Shown here one piece after another: positions 1 to 6,376 of a stretch of 64,000 nucleotides of DNA. This DNA is from Mangrovicoccus sp. HB161399. GTDB taxonomy: Bacteria; Pseudomonadota; Alphaproteobacteria; Rhodobacterales; Rhodobacteraceae. The notes under the pieces were generated by a model. It searched no databases, was not told the DNA's origin, and saw only the letters and a list, made by a program, of their open reading frames with translations. The DNA lies in the NCBI RefSeq assembly GCF_013184745.1, contig NZ_JAATVU010000004.1:62001-126000 (forward strand), written 5' to 3'. The translations under genes were made by a program, and so were the position numbers. Positions within the stretch are counted from its first letter, which is position 1. Each line of letters begins with the position of its first letter.

Positions 1-132
1 CCGGTCATAGGCGGTCCGCGCCGCCGCCCGCCCGTTCGCCCAGGAGACCAGCGCCACCAGGATGCCGCCGACCAGGAGCAGCGACAGCACCGCCCCCGTG
101 ACCCGCGTCAGCAGGCTCTGCGGCTCAGCCAT
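1..132 (-). CDS. Sensor histidine kinase, N-terminal fragment (TctE-like), cut by window edge
   Basis: Only the first 44 codons are present; the gene runs off the left edge. Its ATG (132) lies 8 bases inside the end of the upstream response regulator gene, so the two are translationally coupled. The visible residues give a short polar start followed by one hydrophobic segment (VLSLLLVGGILVALV) typical of the first transmembrane helix of a sensor kinase. No kinase motif is in view. The assignment as the TctE-type partner of the regulator rests on this coupling and on the tctCBA genes next door; it is inference. Confidence 0.6.
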   Translation of the reverse strand, partial: MAEPQSLLTRVTGAVLSLLLVGGILVALVSWANGRAAARTAYDR

Positions 133-796
133 CGAGGCAGATCCGGTAGCCGAGCCCCCGCTGGGTGACGATCGCGACGGCGGAGCCGGCCAGCCGCTTG
201 CGGAGCCGCGCGATGTAGAGCTCGATCGCGTTCAGCCCGACATCGGCATCGTCGAAGGTGAAGAGCTGGCCGTAGAGGCGTTCCTTGCTCTGGACCTGGC
301 CCGGATGGCGCATCAGCACGCCGAGCAGCACCGCCTCGCGCCGGGTCAGCTGCAGCCGCTGGCCGTCGAGTTCCGCTCCGAGCGTGGCCGGCGAGTAGCG
401 CAGCGGCCCCAGCACCAGCTCGTCGGATTTCTGCTCCGCCTCGCGGCGGACGATGGCGCGCAGCCGCGCCTCCAGCTCGCGCTGGTCGAACGGCTTCACC
501 AGGTAGTCGTCGGCTCCGAGATCGAGCGCGCCGACCCGGTCCTCCACCGCGCTGTTCGCCGTCAGCATCAGCACCGGCGTGCGGTCGCCGCGCCCGCGCA
601 TCGCGCGCAGCAGTTCCGTACCGGTGCCGTCGGGCAGGTTCACGTCCAGCACCATCGCGTCATAGGACTGCACGGCAAGGAAGTCCTCCGCCTCGTCCAC
701 GCAATGCGCCAGGTCGCAGGCCACGCCCGAGCGCCCCAGCTGCGCAGCGACCGCCTCGGCCAGATCGGCGGCATCCTCGACCATCAGCACGCGCAT
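125..796 (-). CDS. tctD: OmpR/PhoB-family response regulator, TctD-like
   Basis: Two-domain response regulator of 223 aa, the normal family length. The receiver domain (about 1-115) has the acidic pocket (VED, residues 6-8), the phospho-acceptor Asp51 in LDVNLPDG, and the conserved Lys in DYLVKPF. The C-terminal winged helix (about 125-222) carries the LTRREAVLL and RGLGYRI signatures of OmpR/PhoB proteins. It precedes a sensor kinase by an 8-base overlap and is divergent from tctC, the arrangement of known TctDE systems that switch on tricarboxylate uptake. Direct repeats in the shared promoter region fit an OmpR-type operator. The family is certain; that the signal is citrate or another tricarboxylate is inferred from context. 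Confidence 0.85.
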   Translation of the reverse strand: MRVLMVEDAADLAEAVAAQLGRSGVACDLAHCVDEAEDFLAVQSYDAMVLDVNLPDGTGTELLRAMRGRGDRTPVLMLTANSAVEDRVGALDLGADDYLVKPFDQRELEARLRAIVRREAEQKSDELVLGPLRYSPATLGAELDGQRLQLTRREAVLLGVLMRHPGQVQSKERLYGQLFTFDDADVGLNAIELYIARLRKRLAGSAVAIVTQRGLGYRICLDG

Positions 797-840
797 GGCG
801 GACCGTTTCCCTTTCCAGAACTGAACAGGTTTTTCACACG

Positions 841-862
841 TGACAGGTTCACGACAGGTTCA
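841..862 (+). promoter_or_regulatory. Tandem 11-bp direct repeats, candidate TctD operator
   Basis: TGACAGGTTCA (841-851) is followed directly by CGACAGGTTCA (852-862), identical in 10 of 11 bases. A third ACAGGTT core lies at 825-831. OmpR/PhoB-family regulators bind tandem sites spaced 11 bp, and this pair sits between the divergent tctD and tctC starts, about 110 bp upstream of tctC. The repeats are plain in the sequence; binding is inferred. Confidence 0.5.
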
Positions 863-971
863 TCCCCTAGTGACCGCATACCCCGGTGTCGCGCAACCGC
901 AAAGCGCATGGACCGGGGAGGGAGCGGGGAGAGGACCCCGCCCCGGAGAAAAGAGTTCGGAGGAGGACACC

Positions 972-1964
972 ATGACTCTCGAAAAACTGCGCCTGTCGGC
1001 GGCCGCCCTTCTGATCGGGACCGTTGCGGCCCTGCCCGCCATCGCCGACGATTTCGCGCCGGAAAACCCCGAGTGCATCGCGCCCGCCAACCCGGGCGGC
1101 GGCTGGGACTTCACCTGCCGCCAGGTCGGCAAGGAGCTGCAGGATCTGGGCCTGATCTCCAAGACCATGCAGGTCGTCAACCTCGCCGGCGGCGGCGGCG
1201 GCGTGGCCTTTGCCGAGGTGGTCAACAAGCGCGGCGACGACAATGACCTGATCGTGGCCGCCTCCTCGGCCACCGCAACCCGCCTGGCGCAGGGTGCCTA
1301 TCCGGGCAACAGCATCGACCAGGTGCGCTGGCTCGCCTCGATCGGCGCCGATTACGGCGTGATCGCGGTTGCCAAGGACAGCAAGGTCCAGACGCTGCCC
1401 GAGCTGCTGGACATGATCAAGCAGGACCCGCGCTCGGTTTCCGTCGCAGGCGGCTCGGCCGTGGGCGGCTGGGACCACCTGAAGGTCCTGATCGCCGCGA
1501 ATGCCTATGGCATCGAGGACGTGCGCAAGGTGAAATACGTGGCCTTCGACGGCGGCGGCGAGGCGGTGACACAGCTGCTGGCCGGGTCGGTCCAGGCCTT
1601 CACCGGCGACCTGTCGGAAGCCAAGGGCTTCGTCGACTCGGGCGACATCCGGGTGATCGCGGTGCTGGCGCCGGAGCGGCTGGACGGAGAATTCGCCGAG
1701 TTCCCGACCGCGCGCGAGCAGGGCGTCGATGCGCTCGGCGCCAACTGGCGCGGCTTCTACGCGCCGGGCGGCATGTCCGACGCGGCCTATGACGGCTGGG
1801 TCAAGATGATTGCCGACCTCTACGCCTCGGATCAGTGGAAAGAGACCATGGCAGTCAACGGCCTGGCGCCGCTCGACCTGCAGGGCGCGGATTTCCAGGC
1901 CTTCGTCTCCGACTCCGTCGCCCAGATCCAGTCGATCTCCCGCGAGATCGGCATCATCAAGTAA
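972..1964 (+). CDS. tctC: Tripartite tricarboxylate transporter substrate-binding protein TctC
   Basis: Periplasmic binding protein of the TTT family, 330 aa. The ATG at 972 follows an AGGAGGA ribosome binding site by a few bases, which decides this start over more upstream frames. A signal peptide is evident (LRLSAAALLIGTVAALPAIAD, cleavage near residue 24). The mature protein has the family's early PANPGGGWD segment and the GGSAVGGWDHL and VKYVAFDGGGEAVTQLL stretches of the Bug/TctC ligand site. It would capture a carboxylate in the periplasm and deliver it to TctAB, encoded just downstream. Substrate not determinable from sequence; citrate or a related di/tricarboxylate is usual. Confidence 0.92.
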   Translation: MTLEKLRLSAAALLIGTVAALPAIADDFAPENPECIAPANPGGGWDFTCRQVGKELQDLGLISKTMQVVNLAGGGGGVAFAEVVNKRGDDNDLIVAASSATATRLAQGAYPGNSIDQVRWLASIGADYGVIAVAKDSKVQTLPELLDMIKQDPRSVSVAGGSAVGGWDHLKVLIAANAYGIEDVRKVKYVAFDGGGEAVTQLLAGSVQAFTGDLSEAKGFVDSGDIRVIAVLAPERLDGEFAEFPTAREQGVDALGANWRGFYAPGGMSDAAYDGWVKMIADLYASDQWKETMAVNGLAPLDLQGADFQAFVSDSVAQIQSISREIGIIK

Positions 1965-2000
1965 GCGCTCTCCTCCCCTAGCCTAGCTTGCTTGATCCCA

Positions 2001-2029
2001 GGGGGGCGGCTTCATCCCGGCCGCCCCCC
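2001..2029 (+). other. GC-rich hairpin between tctC and tctB
   Basis: A perfect 10-bp inverted repeat, GGGGGGCGGC (2001-2010) with GCCGCCCCCC (2020-2029), encloses a 9-base loop. No U-run follows, so it is not a standard terminator. Its place between the binding-protein gene and the membrane genes suggests mRNA stabilisation or partial attenuation, so that TctC is made in excess. That role is inference. Confidence 0.55.
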
Positions 2030-2063
2030 GCTTTCCATCCAACCGTCGCACAGGAGATCTCCC

Positions 2064-2495
2064 ATGAGTGATCGCATCTTCGGCGTGTTCGGCGTCCTTC
2101 TGGCCATCGGCTTCGCCTTCGCAGCGCTGCAGATCGAGGAAAGCTTCCTTTCCGATGCCGTGGGCCCGAAGGCCTTCCCCCTCATCATCGCCGCCATCCT
2201 CGGCATCAGTTCCGCCGTGATCGCGCTGAAGCCCGATGCCGAGCCGCACTGGCCCGCCCTGCCGCGCCTGGCCGAACTGGCCGCGGCGGTGGTCATGATG
2301 CTCCTCTACGCGCATTTCCTGCCCGTGATCGGCTTCGTCTTCGCCACCGCGCTTGCCGCTGCCTACCTGTCCTGGCGGCTGGGCAACACGCTGCTGCTCG
2401 CGGCCGCCACCGGCATCGGCACCTCGGTCGGCATCTACGTGATCTTCCACCTCGTCCTCGGCCTGTCGCTCGCGCGCGGCCCGCTCGGCTTCTGA
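2064..2495 (+). CDS. tctB: Tripartite tricarboxylate transporter small membrane subunit TctB
   Basis: Small membrane protein of 143 aa with four predicted hydrophobic helices (about residues 5-25, 37-55, 72-98 and 107-137), the standard TctB topology. An AGGAGA motif precedes the ATG at 2064. It lies between the TctC and TctA genes and ends 10 bases before tctA. TctB pairs with the large subunit in the inner membrane. The sequence diverges quickly within the family, so the call rests mainly on size, helix pattern and position, which agree. Confidence 0.88.
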   Translation: MSDRIFGVFGVLLAIGFAFAALQIEESFLSDAVGPKAFPLIIAAILGISSAVIALKPDAEPHWPALPRLAELAAAVVMMLLYAHFLPVIGFVFATALAAAYLSWRLGNTLLLAAATGIGTSVGIYVIFHLVLGLSLARGPLGF

Positions 2496-2505
2496 GGAGA
2501 CCCCG

Positions 2506-4044
2506 ATGGACATGCTTTCCCATCTGGCCGACGGCTTCGGCGTCGCGCTGACCTTCCAGAATATCGGCCTGGCGCTGCTGGGCTGCTTCCTCGGCACGAT
2601 CATGGGCGCGCTGCCGGGCCTCGGCCCGTCGAACGGCGTCGCCATCCTGATCCCGCTGGCCTTCACGCTGGGCCTCGGGCCCACGCCGTCGCTGATCCTG
2701 CTGACCAGCGTCTATTACGGCGCGATGTACGGCGGCCGGATCTCCTCGATCCTGCTGGGCATTCCAGGCGACGAACCGGCGATGATGACGGTGCTCGACG
2801 GCCATCCGATGGCCAAGAAGGGCAAGGCCGGCGAGGCGCTGAGCCTTTCGGGCATCGCCTCCTTCGTCGGCGCCTTCATCGCCACCTGGGGCCTGATCCT
2901 TCTGGCGCCGCAGCTGGTGAAGATCGCGCTGCTCTTCGGACCGGCGGAATATTTCGCGCTCTTCGCGCTGGCCTTCATGACGCTGGGCGGCGTGAGCTCG
3001 ACCAACCAGGCGAAATCCGCCTTCGCCGCCATGCTGGGCCTCGGCCTCGCCATGATCGGCGTCGACACCCAGACCGGCGTGCCCCGCTTCACCTTCGGCG
3101 AGGTGCATCTCTATGACGGGCTCGACTTCCTCGTCGCCATCGTCGGCCTCTTCGCCCTGTCGGAAGTCTTCATCTTCCTCGAGGAGCGCCACGGCAGCTC
3201 GGACGCGGCCGGCAAGAAGCTGGAGATCGGCCGCCTGACCCCGCCGATGTCGGTGCTCAGGGCCTGCACGCCCACCATGCTGCGCACCTCGGTTCTGGGC
3301 TTCATCGCGGGCGTTCTGCCGGGCGCGGGCGCAAGCCTCGGTTCCTTCATCAGCTACTCGATGGAGAAGCGGCTGGTCGACAAGAACAAGACCTTCGGGA
3401 CCGGCGATCCGCGCGGCGTCGCAGCGCCGGAAGCGGGCAACAACGCCGCCGCAGGCGGCGCGCTGGTGCCGATGCTGGCGCTCGGCGTTCCCGGCTCGGG
3501 CACGACCGCGGTGCTGCTTGCGGTGCTGCTGAGCCTCAACATCACCCCCGGGCCGCTGCTTTTCGCCAACAACCCTGACGTGGTCTGGGGCCTGATCGCG
3601 GCGCTCTTCATCGCCAACTTCATGCTGCTGGCGATGAACATCCCGATGGTCGGCATCTTCACCCGCGTGCTGATGGTCCCGCCGAAGGTGCTGATGCCCA
3701 TCGTGGCCATGGTCAGCTTCGTCGGCATCTACGGCATCTCGGGCTCGACCTTCGACCTCTATGTCATGGTGGCCTTCGGGGTTGGCGGCTGGCTGCTGCG
3801 CAAGTTCGACGTGCCGCTGGTGCCGATCATCCTCGGAACCCTGCTGGGCAACGCGATGGAGAACAACTTGCGCCGCGCCATCACCATCGACGACGGCAAC
3901 TGGTGGACCCTGGTCGACAGCCCGCTGGCCATCGCGCTCTGGGCCATCGCCATCGTCGGCTTCGTCCTGCCGCTGGTCATCGGCGCCCGCGTCAAGGCGA
4001 AGATGCACGAGCGCGGCGACGAGGAAGGCGCGATCGCCGACTGA
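2506..4044 (+). CDS. tctA: Tripartite tricarboxylate transporter large permease TctA
   Basis: Twelve-helix permease of 512 aa, the family length. It has the characteristic early stretch GALPGLGPSNGVAIL and the related second-half stretch GVLPGAGASLGSF, plus SVYYGAMYGGRISSILLGIPG, all highly conserved in TctA proteins. It is the third gene of tctCBA and is followed 28 bases later by a strong rho-independent terminator. TctA is the secondary-active channel that takes substrate from TctC using the ion gradient. Confidence 0.95.
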   Translation: MDMLSHLADGFGVALTFQNIGLALLGCFLGTIMGALPGLGPSNGVAILIPLAFTLGLGPTPSLILLTSVYYGAMYGGRISSILLGIPGDEPAMMTVLDGHPMAKKGKAGEALSLSGIASFVGAFIATWGLILLAPQLVKIALLFGPAEYFALFALAFMTLGGVSSTNQAKSAFAAMLGLGLAMIGVDTQTGVPRFTFGEVHLYDGLDFLVAIVGLFALSEVFIFLEERHGSSDAAGKKLEIGRLTPPMSVLRACTPTMLRTSVLGFIAGVLPGAGASLGSFISYSMEKRLVDKNKTFGTGDPRGVAAPEAGNNAAAGGALVPMLALGVPGSGTTAVLLAVLLSLNITPGPLLFANNPDVVWGLIAALFIANFMLLAMNIPMVGIFTRVLMVPPKVLMPIVAMVSFVGIYGISGSTFDLYVMVAFGVGGWLLRKFDVPLVPIILGTLLGNAMENNLRRAITIDDGNWWTLVDSPLAIALWAIAIVGFVLPLVIGARVKAKMHERGDEEGAIAD

Positions 4045-4072
4045 CGCAGATCCGCTCCCGCGGAAACGGGAA

Positions 4073-4107
4073 GGCCCCGGAGCGCTGCCACGCTCCGGGG
4101 CCTTTTT
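4073..4107 (+). terminator. Rho-independent terminator of tctCBA
   Basis: A perfect 12-bp stem, GGCCCCGGAGCG (4073-4084) with CGCTCCGGGGCC (4091-4102), has a 6-base loop and is followed by five T. It ends the tct operon; the converging nucleotidase gene stops at 4128. Confidence 0.93.
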
Positions 4108-4127
4108 CGTTCCGGGCCCGCGCCAGG

Positions 4128-6080
4128 TCAGAGCGCGATGCGGTAGCGGTAGAAGCCGCCCTCGGCCGCGCCGACGGGAGAGATCTTCACGCCTTCGACC
4201 TTGTCCGCGAATTGCTGCCCCGCAGGGCCGGTATCGAAGACCACGGTCGTGTCCTTCAACGGCAGGAAGGACCAGTTGCCGTCGGCCTCGGGGCTAACCG
4301 TGCCCTGCTCCACGATGTAGCGCACGATGACGTCGCGGTTGGTGTCGGGCGCCTCGAAGACCACGTTCTCCTGCATCGCGCCGGGGAAGTTGCCGCCGCC
4401 GCCCGCACGGTAGTTGTTGGTGGCGACGATGAAGTCCTGCGCCGGATCGATCGGTGCGCCGTTGAAGGACAGCTCCGCGATGCGGTTCGCCTCCGGGTTC
4501 TCCAGCTCGCCCTTCGGGCCGTATTTCGATGGCTGGCTGAGGTCGATCCGGTAGGTGACCCCGTCGATCACGTCGAAATTGTAGCTGGGGAAGGACGGGT
4601 TCAGCAGCGCCGCGTCCTTCGAGCCCGGCATCACCCGGTTGAACATGCCCGCGCTGCGCTCCAGCCACTCCTTGACCGTGGCGCCGTCGACCTTCACCGC
4701 CCGCACCGTGTTCGGGTAGAGGTACAGGTCCGCCACGTCCTTGATGGCGATGTCGCCCGCGGCCACGTTGGTATAGTAGTCCGGGCCGCCGCGCCCGCCG
4801 GCCTTGAACGGGGCCGCCGCCGACAGGATCGGCAGGCCCTCCCATTCGGTGCCCTGCATCATCTGCGCGATGTACCATTCCTGCGCCTTCGACACGATCT
4901 GGACCGAGGGGTCGTCGGCGACCAGCGCGAAATAGGAATAGAGCGGCGCATCGGTCTTGCCGACAGGGCGGCGGATGTAGTCGAGCGTGGCGGCATGGGA
5001 ATTCTCCACCGCCTCGAGGATCGCCGGATCGCTCTCCACCGTGGGGGTGACGGTGCGGTCCTCGCCGCGCAGGTAGATCGGCCGCGCCTCGGCCTGTGCC
5101 TCGGCAATGCTCCATCCGTCCTCGCCGCGTTCGAGCAGCAGATCGACCAGCCCCATGTGCGAGCCCCAGAACCCGGCCATCACCGCGGGCTTGCCGTGGA
5201 TCGTGCCGGCTGCGGCATCGACCGCTTCGAAGCCCTCGAAATCCGCGCCCGGGAAGACCAGGTGGCTGTGGCCGGTGAAGATCACGTCGATCCCCTCCAC
5301 CGCCGCGAGCGGCACGGCGGCGTTCTCCATCCCCGGCTCGTGCTGCGCCGGCCCGATGCCCGAATGGCACAGCGCGACGACGATCTCGGCGCCTTCGGCC
5401 TTCATCACCGGCACCCAGGCCTCGGCCGCCTCGACGATGTCGCGGGTCTGCACCTTTCCTTCCAGATGGCCGCGGTCCCACTGCATGATCTGCGGCGGCA
5501 CGAAGCCGATCACGCCGATGCGGATCGGCTGGGTCTCGCCCGCCCCGTCGGTCAGCTGGTGGTCGAGGATGACATAGGGCGGGACCAGCGTCTCGTCCTT
5601 GTCAGGGGTCTCGCCCAGGGCGGTGGCGACATTGGCCGAGACCACCGGGCAGGCCGCGCCCGCCAAGGCCGCCTCCAGGAAGGGCAGCCCGTAGTTGAAC
5701 TCGTGGTTGCCCAGCGTCGAGGCATCGATTCCCAGCGCGTTGAAGGCATCGATCGCCGGATGGGTCTTGCCGCCGTCCATGCCGCGTTCGTAGGCGATGT
5801 AGTCGCCCATCGGGTTGCCCTGAAGGAAATCGCCGTTGTCGAAGAGCAGCGCGTTGGCGGCCTCGGCCCGGACCTCGGCGACCAGCGACGCAGTGCGCGC
5901 CAGCCCGACCGTGTCCACCGGCTTGTCGGCGTAATAGTCGTAGGGAAACACGTGGACATGGATGTCGGTGGTTTCCATCAGCCGCAGATGCGCCTGGTTC
6001 GACTGGGCGCGCAGCGCGAAGGGATGCAGCGCTATGGCGGCTCCGGTCGAGGCAAGGAAGGTTCGGCGGGTCAGGCGCAT
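4128..6080 (-). CDS. cpdB: Bifunctional 5'-nucleotidase / 2',3'-cyclic-nucleotide 2'-phosphodiesterase, Tat-exported
   Basis: Periplasmic metallophosphoesterase of 650 aa, the CpdB length. The N-terminus is a twin-arginine-like signal (RLTRRTFLASTGAAIAL). The metallophosphatase domain shows its motifs in order: TTDIHVH, FDNGDFLQG, LGNHEFNYG, CHSGIG and TGHSHLVFPG, all metal ligands present. The C-terminal 5'-nucleotidase domain includes the substrate loop NNYRAGGGGNFPG. It would turn 2',3'-cyclic nucleotides and 3'-nucleotides into nucleosides and phosphate for salvage. It stands alone, converging on tctA. Confidence 0.9.
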   Translation of the reverse strand: MRLTRRTFLASTGAAIALHPFALRAQSNQAHLRLMETTDIHVHVFPYDYYADKPVDTVGLARTASLVAEVRAEAANALLFDNGDFLQGNPMGDYIAYERGMDGGKTHPAIDAFNALGIDASTLGNHEFNYGLPFLEAALAGAACPVVSANVATALGETPDKDETLVPPYVILDHQLTDGAGETQPIRIGVIGFVPPQIMQWDRGHLEGKVQTRDIVEAAEAWVPVMKAEGAEIVVALCHSGIGPAQHEPGMENAAVPLAAVEGIDVIFTGHSHLVFPGADFEGFEAVDAAAGTIHGKPAVMAGFWGSHMGLVDLLLERGEDGWSIAEAQAEARPIYLRGEDRTVTPTVESDPAILEAVENSHAATLDYIRRPVGKTDAPLYSYFALVADDPSVQIVSKAQEWYIAQMMQGTEWEGLPILSAAAPFKAGGRGGPDYYTNVAAGDIAIKDVADLYLYPNTVRAVKVDGATVKEWLERSAGMFNRVMPGSKDAALLNPSFPSYNFDVIDGVTYRIDLSQPSKYGPKGELENPEANRIAELSFNGAPIDPAQDFIVATNNYRAGGGGNFPGAMQENVVFEAPDTNRDVIVRYIVEQGTVSPEADGNWSFLPLKDTTVVFDTGPAGQQFADKVEGVKISPVGAAEGGFYRYRIAL

Positions 6081-6376
6081 GTCGGGCTCCTCTTTCGGGA
6101 ATCGCGTCGGTCCCGGCGCGGCTGCGGGACCTGCGCGCAGAGTCCCCCGGCAGGCCGCCGCTGTCCAGAGACCCTGTCGCCACGTCCGGTCGCGGATGCG
6201 CGGGGAGCCCCGGCTGCGGCCCGGCCCGGCCTTCCGCGGCGGCAGGAAAATTTACAAATTAGCATAATTTGATACGTGTCATGGCATCGCGATTTTAAAA
6301 TGTGTTTACTCGGACTGCGCATTTCCCCGCGGCAATCGTGCTGCGGAGCGCTGATTGCTTGAGGGGGGATAGGACA
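6081..6376. promoter_or_regulatory. Divergent spacer with AT-rich promoter patch
   Basis: This 296-bp region separates the cpdB-like gene from the 968-aa gene. Bases 6245-6310 are strikingly AT-rich for this genome. A sigma70-like pair, TTGATA (6269-6274) and ATTTTA (6292-6297) with a 17-bp spacer, points toward the 968-aa gene and would leave a leader of about 70 bases. The -10 match is only moderate. Nothing else is recognised here. Confidence 0.4.

Noticed and set aside
6269-6282. TTGATACGTGTCAT as an FNR box
   Set aside because: The second half site does not match ATCAA; the TTGATA is better read as a -35 element.
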